A DNA stretch of 5,464 bases from an uncultured Clostridia bacterium (GTDB lineage: Bacteria > Bacillota > Clostridia > Oscillospirales > Oscillospiraceae): assembly GCA_938023775.1 (NCBI GenBank), contig CALJDB010000120.1:1-5464 (forward strand), written 5' to 3'. How positions within the stretch are numbered: position 1 is the first letter of the stretch; the number at the start of each line of letters is the position of its first letter. Below, piece by piece: positions 1 through 5,464 of this stretch. The notes below the pieces were generated by a model, which saw nothing but the letters and a program-made list of their open reading frames with translations, was not told the origin of the DNA and did not search any database. Both the position numbers and the translations under genes were made by a program.

Positions 1-14
1 AGGTGCCAGACCCT

Positions 15-1328
15 ATGGAGCTTCGGAGAAGCGAGATCCTTCCCGGCGTGTTTCTGAACACGCTGCGGACCGACAAATTCAAATCCGACTGCCTTTCCGT
101 GAACCTGCTCTGCCCCCTTGACCGCGAGACCGTTTCCAAAAATGCCCTGCTGCCCCGCGTGCTGAGCCGCGGCACGGCGTTCCACCCGGATATGGACGCC
201 ATCGCCGCCGCCTGCGACGAGCTTTACGGCGCGCGGATCATCCCCTGCGTGCGCAAGATGGGCGAGATCATGGCGGTCGGCTTTTACGCGGGCTTCATCG
301 CCGACCGCTTCACGCCGGACGGCAGCGAGCTTTTGGAGCCCGCCGCCCGTCTCGTCGGCGAGCTGCTGCTCTCCCCCGCCACGCGCGCGGGGCTGCTGCG
401 CCGCGAATATGTGGAGAGCGAGAAGGAAAAGCTCATCGACGATATCCGCGCGCGCTTGAACGACAAGCGCGGCTACGCGACGGACCGTCTCGTGGAGGAA
501 ATGTGCGCCTTCGAGCCCTACGGCTGCGACGCGATGGGCACGGAGACGGACGCCGAAAGCGTCGGCTATGTCGAGCTCACGCGCTATTACCACACCCTGC
601 TCCAGACCGCGCCGGTCGAGATCTTTTACATCGGCGCGGCGGACGAGGAGCGCGCGGCAGCCGCCGTGCGCGACGCGCTCATCACGCTGCCGCGCGGCGA
701 GATCGACTACGACCTCGGAACGGACATCCGCATGAACGCCGTTGAGGACCATGTCCGCCATTTCGACGAGGAGATGGACGTTGCGCAGGGCAAGCTCTGT
801 ATGGGCTTCCGCCTCGGCGACTGCATGGACGACCCCGATTTCGCCGCCATCCGCGTGTTCAACGCGCTCTTCGGCGGCGCGGTGACGAGCCGGCTGTTTC
901 TGAACGTGCGCGAGAAGCTGAGCCTCTGCTATTACGCATTTTCGAGCTGCGACCTGCACAAGGGGCTGATGCTCGTCTCCTCCGGCATCGAACCGGAGAA
1001 GTTGGACGAAGCCCGCGGCGAGATCCTCGCGCAGTTAGACGCCCTGCGCCACGGCGAGATCACGGACGAAGAGCTGAATGCCGCGCGCAGCGCCGTGGCG
1101 AGCGACCTCCGCGCCCTGACGGACAGCGCCGGCGGACTGGAGGATTTTTATCTGAATCAGGCGCTCCGCGGGCTCGATTACGGTCCGGAGGAGCTCGCCG
1201 CGCTCTGCGAGAGCGTAACGGCGGAGGAAGCCGCCGCCATCGCGCGCAGCGTGGAGGAGGACGCGGAGTATTTCCTGCATGGGCAGGACGACGAGGACGA
1301 GGAGGAACCGGACGATGCAGAAGCTTGA
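15..1328 (+). CDS. yfmF: M16-family peptidase-like protein, YfmF type (zinc site lost)
   Basis: This is a 437-residue member of the M16 (pitrilysin/processing peptidase) family. It matches the YfmF type (ymfF in Bacillus), which family annotation links to 5-aminopentanol modification of elongation factor P; its exact role is not settled. The N-terminal half lacks HxxEH: where YfmH has HFLEH, this protein reads LLPRVLSRGT. The Glu that is the third zinc ligand in YfmH aligns with Asp143 here, in the stretch EKLIDDIRAR. The C-terminal half keeps the M16 signature SRLFLNVREKLSLCYY (about residues 292-307), including the Arg and Tyr that position substrate. I expect a partner subunit rather than a stand-alone protease. 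It has no signal peptide, so it should be cytoplasmic. It ends in an acidic tail (about 425-437). The start at 15 is preferred because homologues begin close to the R-x-EILPGV stretch; a GTG at 3 is in frame, and a start before the window cannot be excluded. It overlaps the next gene by 14 bases. Confidence 0.88.
   Translation: MELRRSEILPGVFLNTLRTDKFKSDCLSVNLLCPLDRETVSKNALLPRVLSRGTAFHPDMDAIAAACDELYGARIIPCVRKMGEIMAVGFYAGFIADRFTPDGSELLEPAARLVGELLLSPATRAGLLRREYVESEKEKLIDDIRARLNDKRGYATDRLVEEMCAFEPYGCDAMGTETDAESVGYVELTRYYHTLLQTAPVEIFYIGAADEERAAAAVRDALITLPRGEIDYDLGTDIRMNAVEDHVRHFDEEMDVAQGKLCMGFRLGDCMDDPDFAAIRVFNALFGGAVTSRLFLNVREKLSLCYYAFSSCDLHKGLMLVSSGIEPEKLDEARGEILAQLDALRHGEITDEELNAARSAVASDLRALTDSAGGLEDFYLNQALRGLDYGPEELAALCESVTAEEAAAIARSVEEDAEYFLHGQDDEDEEEPDDAEA
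1301..1306 (+). promoter_or_regulatory. Ribosome binding site of yfmH, inside the yfmF coding region
   Basis: GGAGGA lies 8 bases before the ATG at 1315 and decides the start of yfmH. An in-frame ATG at 1279 would add 12 residues rich in Arg and Thr that do not look like an M16 N terminus and that lack a comparable site. The same bases encode Glu residues of the acidic YfmF tail, so the two genes are probably translationally coupled. Confidence 0.75.
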
Positions 1329-2601
1329 ATACCCCTCCATCGGCGAAACGCTCTACCGCGACACGCTGCCGAACGGACTGCGCCTTTCCGTCGCGGTGAA
1401 GCCGGGCTTCACCCGCGCCCACGCCTTTTTCGCGACGCGCTACGGCGGCGCGGACCGGCGCTTCCGCCTCGGCGGGGAGTTTATCGACACGCCGATGGGC
1501 GTGGCGCACTTTCTTGAGCACAAGATGTTCGATATGCCGAACGGCGACAACGCGCTCAGCACCCTCGCCGCGAACGGCGCCCAGCCGAACGCCTTCACCT
1601 CCGCGGGGATGACCGCCTATTATTTCGAGTCCACCGCGCACTTTGACGAAAATCTGCGCGATCTGCTCCGATTTGTATTGACGCCTTATTTCACGGAGGA
1701 ATCCGTCGCGAAGGAGCAGGGCATCATCGCGCAGGAGATCCGCATGGGCGAGGACGAGCCGGGCTACGTCGGCTATGTGGAGCTCATGCGCTGCCTCTAC
1801 GACCACCACCCGATCCGCGACTCCGTCGCCGGAACGGTGGAGTCCATCGCGGAGATCACGCCGGAGACGCTCTACGCCTGCCACAAGATCTTTTACACGC
1901 CGGGAAACATGGCGCTCGCCGTCGTGGGCGACGTGGACCCCGAAGCGGTGCGCGCGGCGGCGATGGAGCTGCTGCCCACGGAGAGCGGCGAGATTCCCGT
2001 GCGCGATTACGGCGCGCCGGAGGCGCTCACGCCCTGCCGCACGCGCTTTACCCGCGCGATGGAGGTCTCCGCGCCGCAGGCGCTGCTCGGCGCGAAGCTG
2101 CGCCCGGCGGAGCCCGGCGAGCCGCTGCTGCGCCAGAAGGCGCTGATGGGCATGGCGCTCGCCTATCTTTACGGCGAATCCTCCCGCTTTTATAACCGGC
2201 TCTACGCCGACGGGCTCATCAACACGGACTTTTTCACCGAGACGGACTACGCGGCGGACACGCTGACCCTCCTCGCCGGGGGCGAGACGCGCGACCCGGA
2301 GCGGCTGCTCCGCGAGATGACCGACGAAGCCCGCCGCGCGGCGGACGAGGGGCTGAACGAGGCGCTTTTCCACCGCATCGCCAAGTCGCGCTATGGCGCG
2401 CGGCTGCGCGGCCTGAACTCCTTCGGCGCGCTCTGCGGCGCGCTCGTGAACGCGGACTTCGGCGGCTATAACGCGCTCGACGCCTTCCGCGCCGCGGCGG
2501 AAATCACGCCGCGGGTCCTGCGCGACTTTATCGCGGACTTCTTCCGGGAGGAAGACTTTGCCATGAGCGTTATCACGCCGGGCGAAACGAAAGGACAGTG
2601 A
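1315..2601 (+). CDS. yfmH: M16-family zinc metallopeptidase, YfmH type
   Basis: This 428-residue protein is the catalytic-type partner of the upstream gene (ymfH in Bacillus). The inverted zinc motif HFLEH is at residues 65-69: His65 and His69 would bind zinc and Glu68 would be the general base. Glu134 and Glu141 follow in KEQGIIAQEIRM; their spacing from HxxEH and from each other fits the conserved Glu pair of M16 enzymes, with Glu141 as third ligand. The typical NAFTS and TAYYFE stretches (92-105) support the family. The C-terminal half has GESSRFYNRLYADGLINTDF (287-306) where active M16 proteins carry an Arg/Tyr substrate signature, and the usual form is absent; YfmF supplies it. No signal peptide is seen. 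It starts 14 bases before the yfmF stop and ends 7 bases before lgt. Family annotation ties the pair to EF-P modification; peptidase activity and substrate are inferred. The zinc site is certain by sequence; the biological role is not. Confidence 0.92.
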   Translation: MQKLEYPSIGETLYRDTLPNGLRLSVAVKPGFTRAHAFFATRYGGADRRFRLGGEFIDTPMGVAHFLEHKMFDMPNGDNALSTLAANGAQPNAFTSAGMTAYYFESTAHFDENLRDLLRFVLTPYFTEESVAKEQGIIAQEIRMGEDEPGYVGYVELMRCLYDHHPIRDSVAGTVESIAEITPETLYACHKIFYTPGNMALAVVGDVDPEAVRAAAMELLPTESGEIPVRDYGAPEALTPCRTRFTRAMEVSAPQALLGAKLRPAEPGEPLLRQKALMGMALAYLYGESSRFYNRLYADGLINTDFFTETDYAADTLTLLAGGETRDPERLLREMTDEARRAADEGLNEALFHRIAKSRYGARLRGLNSFGALCGALVNADFGGYNALDAFRAAAEITPRVLRDFIADFFREEDFAMSVITPGETKGQ

Positions 2602-2608
2602 TTTTCCT

Positions 2609-3523
2609 ATGCGGGAGGCGGTTATCAGCTTTCCCATGTTCGGCGAGAATTTCGCCATAGACCCGCCGTACAGCATCCATATCGGCTCATTTGAGATTTA
2701 TTTTTACGGCATCATCATCGCGATCGGCTTTCTGCTCGCGCTGTGGTACACCTCGCGCAACTGCCGCCGCTTCGACATTACGATGGACGCGGTGTATGAC
2801 TATGTGATCTGGGCGGTCATCCTCGCCGTCATCTGTGCGCGGCTTTATTACTGCATCACCTATGTGAACGAAAACGGGACGCACGTCTACTTGCAGGACC
2901 CGGCGTCCTTCCTCCGCATCCGGGACGGCGGACTCGCCATTTACGGCGGCGTCATCGGCGCGATCATCGCGCTGCTGCTGCGCGCCCACCGGCGGCATGA
3001 GAGCGTCTGGCCCGCGATGGACATCATGGGCTTCGGTCTGCTCATCGGCCAGCTTGTCGGGCGCTGGGGCAACTTCTTCAACCGCGAGGCTTACGGCTAC
3101 GAGACGGACATCTTCTGCCGCATGGGGCTGACCCTGAACGGCACGACGATCTATGTCCATCCGACATTCCTGTACGAGAGCCTCTGGAACCTGTTAGGGC
3201 TCATCCTGATGCATCTGCACAGCAAAAAGCACCGGCGCTATCAGGGGCAGTATTTCCTCTTTTACGTCCTTTGGTACGGCGTGGGCCGCGCGATGATCGA
3301 GGGGCTGCGGTCCGACTCGCTCTGGCTCATCCCGAACGTCATCCGCGTGTCCCAGCTGCTCGCGGGCGTCACCGCCGCCCTCGCCGCCGCGGCGCTCATC
3401 GTGAACGCCGTCCGGCTGAAAAAGGGACTCAAGCCGCTTGTCGGCAAGGCTCTTGACGCGGGTGATACACTGAAAGAGGAGACCCCCTCCCCCGCCGGAA
3501 CGCCGGACGGGACGGCGGAATAA
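2609..3523 (+). CDS. lgt: Phosphatidylglycerol--prolipoprotein diacylglyceryl transferase
   Basis: Lgt moves the diacylglyceryl group of phosphatidylglycerol to the lipobox cysteine of prolipoproteins, the first step of lipoprotein maturation in the cytoplasmic membrane. The 304-residue protein has about seven hydrophobic segments (roughly 27-47, 63-83, 108-125, 134-150, 185-202, 213-228 and 246-268). The family signature GRWGNFFNRE lies at 151-160, and GRAMIEGLR at 226-234 holds the essential C-terminal Arg (227) and Glu (231). The HGG motif known from E. coli (His103) reads YGG here, with Tyr112. The start at 2609 fits Clostridia homologues, which often begin with a short stretch before SFPxxG. 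The AAAGGA at 2590-2595 is a plausible but distant ribosome site (13 bases), so coupling to yfmH is likely. An in-frame ATG at 2636 is the alternative start. The last 35 residues form a hydrophilic, Pro- and acid-rich tail beyond the final membrane segment, which explains the slightly large size. Confidence 0.97.
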   Translation: MREAVISFPMFGENFAIDPPYSIHIGSFEIYFYGIIIAIGFLLALWYTSRNCRRFDITMDAVYDYVIWAVILAVICARLYYCITYVNENGTHVYLQDPASFLRIRDGGLAIYGGVIGAIIALLLRAHRRHESVWPAMDIMGFGLLIGQLVGRWGNFFNREAYGYETDIFCRMGLTLNGTTIYVHPTFLYESLWNLLGLILMHLHSKKHRRYQGQYFLFYVLWYGVGRAMIEGLRSDSLWLIPNVIRVSQLLAGVTAALAAAALIVNAVRLKKGLKPLVGKALDAGDTLKEETPSPAGTPDGTAE

Positions 3524-3544
3524 ACTGAAAAAACAATATACCTT

Positions 3545-3551
3545 AAGGAGG
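3545..3551 (+). promoter_or_regulatory. Strong ribosome binding site of the 186-residue protein gene
   Basis: AAGGAGG stands 9 bases before the ATG at 3561 and is the best Shine-Dalgarno in the plus-strand block. It suggests high translation of this gene compared with lgt, whose site is weak and distant. The 37-base gap after lgt is AT-rich and holds no hairpin, so read-through from lgt is expected; no convincing promoter is visible in it. Confidence 0.8.
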
Positions 3552-3560
3552 TTATTTATC

Positions 3561-4121
3561 ATGGATTTTGAAGAGATCAAGAACAAGGTGCTGAGCGCGC
3601 TCGGTCAGGCTGCCGACAGTGCGAAGGACCTCGCCGGCAAAGCTGCCGACGGCGCGAAGGACCTCGCCGGCAAAGCGGCGGGCAAAGCCAAGGCGGGCAC
3701 CCGCATTGCGAAGCTGAGCATGGACCTCGCCTCCGCAAAAGAGGCGCAGAAGAAGACCTATCTGGAGATCGGCCGCGAGTATTACAGTCAGCACAAGGAC
3801 GAGCCGGAGGACTTCTTCACCCAGCTCTTCGCAGAGGTCGCCGCAGCGGATGCGAAGATCGACGCGATGAACGCCGAGATCGCCGAGCTGAAGGCGAGCA
3901 TGTCCGCCCCCGGCGTGGAGGTCGAGGTCGAAGTCGAGCCCGACGACGGCAGCGATGAGGACAAGGATGAGGACAAGGACGGCGATATCGAGGTCGAGAT
4001 CACGGTCGAGAAGACCCCTGAGCCCGCGGAGGAGACTCCGACCGAACCTTCTGCCGAGACTCCGGTTGAGGCTCCGGTTGAGGCTCCGGCTGAGCCTGAG
4101 GCTCCGGTCGACGCCGAATAA
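3561..4121 (+). CDS. Hypothetical protein: Ala/Lys repeat, helical core, acidic Glu/Pro tail
   Basis: I do not recognise a named function. The 186-residue protein has three parts. Residues 1-46 are Ala/Lys/Gly-rich with an 11-residue unit, AA-D-S/G-AKDLAGK, twice (17-27 and 28-38) and then a decayed copy; this would form an amphipathic helix like those of LEA-type or lipid-surface proteins. Residues 47-114 are a charged helical core (KLSMDLASAKEAQKKTYLEI followed by GREYYSQHKDEPEDFFTQLF) with a likely coiled coil at about 91-113. This core resembles small uncharacterised proteins common in Oscillospiraceae-type Clostridia, some of which continue into a zinc ribbon; here there are no cysteines. 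Residues 119-186 are an acidic tail: a Val/Glu alternation, an Asp/Lys run containing DKDGD, then Pro/Glu/Val/Ala repeats. There is no signal peptide or membrane segment, so it is probably cytoplasmic. It is the last gene of the plus-strand unit and is followed by a strong terminator. The frame is supported by the ribosome site and composition. Confidence 0.82.
   Translation: MDFEEIKNKVLSALGQAADSAKDLAGKAADGAKDLAGKAAGKAKAGTRIAKLSMDLASAKEAQKKTYLEIGREYYSQHKDEPEDFFTQLFAEVAAADAKIDAMNAEIAELKASMSAPGVEVEVEVEPDDGSDEDKDEDKDGDIEVEITVEKTPEPAEETPTEPSAETPVEAPVEAPAEPEAPVDAE
3609..3674 (+). repeat. Two tandem 33-base units encoding an 11-residue repeat
   Basis: The units at 3609-3641 and 3642-3674 differ at only two bases (AGT versus GGC in the fourth codon), giving AADSAKDLAGK and AADGAKDLAGK. 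A shorter decayed copy (AAGKAKAG) follows. Near-identity at DNA level, including synonymous positions, points to a recent duplication within the gene. Confidence 0.9.
4062..4106 (+). repeat. 12-base tandem repeat encoding Pro-Val-Glu-Ala in the acidic tail
   Basis: CCGGTTGAGGCT occurs exactly at 4062-4073 and 4074-4085. A diverged unit (CCGGCTGAGCCT) at 4086-4097 and a partial GAGGCTCCG follow. The units use GTT and GCT codons, unlike the GTC/GTG and GCC/GCG preferred elsewhere in the window, which fits expansion by slippage from one founder unit. Confidence 0.8.
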
Positions 4122-4136
4122 GCGCCGCCGGGCACA

Positions 4137-4178
4137 AAAAAAGACCGCCGCCGAGATATCTCGGCGGCGGTCTTTTTT
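4137..4178. terminator. Bidirectional intrinsic terminator, perfect 42-base palindrome
   Basis: Each half is 21 bases: six A, then GACCGCCGCCGAGAT, mirrored exactly on the other side and ending in six T. The GC-rich stem flanked by A and T runs works as a rho-independent terminator in both directions. It lies 15 bases after the stop of the plus-strand gene ending at 4121 and 6 bases beyond the stop of the minus-strand gene ending at 4185, so it serves both convergent units. Confidence 0.95.
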
Positions 4179-4184
4179 GCTTTT

Positions 4185-5420
4185 TCAGAAGGCGAAATTT
4201 CCGTTTACAAACACGGGAATTTTCTCCCCGTCGTGGGTGGTGCCGACGATGGAGAGGTCGGCGGTGCCGACCATGAAGTCCTCGTGCATCATGGACTTGT
4301 TCGCGCCGAGGGCGGCGAGCTGCTCGCCCGTCATGCTCTCCGAGCCGTGGATGCAGGGGTAAGAGTCGCCGAAGGCGAGGTGGCAGGAGGCGTTTTCATC
4401 GAAGAGCGTGTTGAAAAAGAGCACGCCGGAGGCGTTGATCGGGGAGTCATAAGGCACGAGCGCGACCTCGCCGAGATAGCTCGCGCCCTCGTCGACGGCG
4501 ATGGCGTCGCGCAGTATGTCCTCGCCGGTATCGGCGCGGGCGTCGACGATCTTGCCGTCGCGGAACGTGAAGCGGATGCCCTCGATGACGTTGCCGTGGA
4601 GCACCAGCGGCTTGCTGGCATAGACCACGCCGTTCACGCTGTCGCGCTTCGGCAGGGTGAAGACCTCCTCGGTCGGGATGTTCGCGGAGAACATAATGCC
4701 GCTCGTAACGCACTTTTCCGCGCCGCCCGCCCAGAAGTGGCCCTCCGGGAGCTCCAGCGTCAGGTCCGTGCCAAGGGAGTTTGTATAGTGCAGGCTCTTG
4801 AAATTGTGGCGGTTCATAAACTCCACGTGCTTTTGCAGCTCGGCGTTATGCTTCTGCCACGCGGCGACAGCGTCCACGCCGTCCACGCGGCAGGCTTTCA
4901 GGATCTCCTCCCAGAGCCGCGTGACCGCCTCGTCCTCCGGCAGATCCGGGAAGACCTTTTTCGCCCAGACGGGGGTCGGAATGGAGCAGACGCACCACGG
5001 GTATTCGTTGCGCATGCCGCGCTCCTGAATTTTCTCCATCGCCTTGCCCGCTGCGATCTGATAGCGGCGGATGCGGTCGCCGTCCACGCCCTTGAGCATC
5101 TCCGGGTCCGAGGCGGAGATGGAGAGCGCGCCCGCGCCCTCCGCGGTCAGCGTGTCGCTCATGAGCACGTCCCACGGGTCGACGCGGTCGAACACCTCGT
5201 CGGAGGCGCGGAGATATTTCATGCGCGCGAGCGCGTCGTCGCCCCAGCGGATGAGCACCTCGGAGCACCCGGCGTCGTAAGCCGCCTCGGCGCAGAGGCG
5301 CCCGAAGGCGGCGCAGTCCACCGGGCATTTGATGGCGAGTCGCTGCCCCGGCTGGATGTTCAGCCCCTCGCGGATGAGCAGGCGGGCATAGTCCCGCTGC
5401 AATGCTTCAAGATCTTTCAT
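4185..5420 (-). CDS. ampS: M29-family metallo-aminopeptidase (AmpS/PepS type)
   Basis: This 411-residue protein matches the M29 family of two-metal aminopeptidases, which remove N-terminal amino acids from peptides in the cytoplasm, and has the usual length of about 410. Numbered from the chosen start, the expected residues are all present: Glu251/Glu252 in NIPTEEVFTLP, Glu318 in SYLGEVALVP, His347 in NASCHLAFGDSYP, Tyr354 in the same stretch, and His379 with Asp381 in MMHEDFMVGT. Their spacing agrees with the metal ligands and catalytic Tyr described for the Thermus and staphylococcal enzymes. The N-terminal domain (about 1-210) is typical of the family, with ALQRDYARLLIREGLNIQPG near the start. 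The ATG at 5420 is preferred because AAAGGAG stands 8 bases before it; in-frame starts at 5438 and 5450 would add residues that overlap this site and the end of a possible upstream gene. No signal peptide. It is convergent with the plus-strand operon and has no evident functional link to it. Substrate range cannot be read from sequence. Confidence 0.95.
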   Translation of the reverse strand: MKDLEALQRDYARLLIREGLNIQPGQRLAIKCPVDCAAFGRLCAEAAYDAGCSEVLIRWGDDALARMKYLRASDEVFDRVDPWDVLMSDTLTAEGAGALSISASDPEMLKGVDGDRIRRYQIAAGKAMEKIQERGMRNEYPWCVCSIPTPVWAKKVFPDLPEDEAVTRLWEEILKACRVDGVDAVAAWQKHNAELQKHVEFMNRHNFKSLHYTNSLGTDLTLELPEGHFWAGGAEKCVTSGIMFSANIPTEEVFTLPKRDSVNGVVYASKPLVLHGNVIEGIRFTFRDGKIVDARADTGEDILRDAIAVDEGASYLGEVALVPYDSPINASGVLFFNTLFDENASCHLAFGDSYPCIHGSESMTGEQLAALGANKSMMHEDFMVGTADLSIVGTTHDGEKIPVFVNGNFAF

Positions 5421-5428
5421 TTTTCTGT

Positions 5429-5435
5429 CTCCTTT
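5429..5435 (-). promoter_or_regulatory. Ribosome binding site of the M29 aminopeptidase gene
   Basis: On the minus strand AAAGGAG lies 8 bases before the ATG at 5420. This decides the start against the upstream in-frame ATG at 5438, which is itself directly before the site, and against GTG/ATG options nearer the window end. Confidence 0.82.
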
Positions 5436-5464
5436 CATTCTCCGGACCACTGGAAGCGGTCCAG
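5435..5464 (-). CDS. Possible C-terminal end of an upstream minus-strand gene (partial)
   Basis: Reading the minus strand from the window edge in the frame starting at 5464 gives LDRFQWSGE and then a TGA at 5437-5435. The stop falls at the edge of the aminopeptidase ribosome binding site, 14 bases before that gene's ATG, a common arrangement in operons. Nine residues are too few to assign a family, and a chance open frame this short is quite possible. The other two frames stay open through this stretch but run into or overlap the aminopeptidase. Confidence 0.35.
   Translation of the reverse strand: MDRFQWSGE

Noticed and set aside
1279..1314. Upstream in-frame start for yfmH adding 12 residues
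   Set aside because: The extra residues (MGRTTRTRRNRT) do not look like an M16 N terminus, the ATG has no good ribosome site, and GGAGGA is ideally placed for the ATG at 1315.
1060..2676. Long open frame on the minus strand opposite yfmF/yfmH
   Set aside because: It is very rich in Arg, Ala, Val and His, matches no family, and lies fully across two well-supported genes. Such frames are expected on the opposite strand of GC-rich coding DNA.
3453..3481. TTGACG near the end of lgt as a -35 box for the downstream gene
   Set aside because: No acceptable -10 box occurs 16-18 bases later (the sequence there is GAGGAG-like), so it is more likely part of lgt coding sequence.
3955..4362. Arg-rich open frame crossing the terminator
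   Set aside because: It is a frame-shifted reading of the repetitive acidic tail and runs through the palindrome into the opposite gene, with no ribosome site.
5421..5450. Longer N terminus for the aminopeptidase (starts at 5438 or 5450)
   Set aside because: The added residues (MVRRMKGDRK) are encoded by the ribosome binding site itself, and the family normally starts just before the LxxxARLLxxxGL stretch.
5444..5462. Short inverted repeat GGACC/GGTCC with a 9-base loop near the right edge
   Set aside because: A five-base stem with no T run is too weak for a terminator or clear operator, and it lies in what may be coding sequence.

Overview
This 5.46 kb window looks like ordinary chromosome from a GC-rich Gram-positive anaerobe, most likely a gut-type Clostridia of the Oscillospiraceae/Ruminococcaceae kind. 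That placement rests on high GC with strong third-position G/C, AGGAGG-type ribosome binding sites, and the gene families present: a YfmF/YfmH-type M16 peptidase pair, a Clostridia-style Lgt and an M29 aminopeptidase. It is an inference, since there is no rRNA or other marker gene to test it. Genes fill almost the whole window. I see no rRNA, tRNA, CRISPR array, insertion sequence, phage gene or attachment site.

Left block, plus strand (15-4121): four tightly packed genes that look like one operon. The first two are M16-family proteins overlapping by 14 bases. The YfmF-like protein has lost the zinc site but keeps the Arg/Tyr signature of the C-terminal half. The YfmH-like protein has the HxxEH zinc site and the downstream Glu, but no clear Arg/Tyr signature. 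The two probably form one heterodimeric peptidase with a shared active site. Seven bases later comes lgt, the prolipoprotein diacylglyceryl transferase of the membrane lipoprotein pathway. After 37 bases and a near-perfect Shine-Dalgarno comes a 186-residue protein of unknown function: an N-terminal Ala/Lys 11-residue repeat, a helical core, and a long acidic Glu/Pro/Val tail.

Middle (4137-4178): a perfect 42-base palindrome with an A run on one side and a T run on the other. It lies 15 bases after the stop of the last plus-strand gene and 6 bases past the stop of the minus-strand gene, so it is a shared bidirectional terminator for the two convergent units.

Right block, minus strand (4185-5464): an M29-family metallo-aminopeptidase (AmpS/PepS type) with all expected metal and catalytic residues. 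The last 30 bases of the window can be read as the C-terminal end of another minus-strand gene whose stop codon lies on the aminopeptidase ribosome binding site, suggesting an operon that continues beyond the window.

No clearly new system is present. The points most worth a second look are the split active site of the M16 pair, the unusual layout of the 186-residue protein, and acidic low-complexity tails on three of the four operon products.
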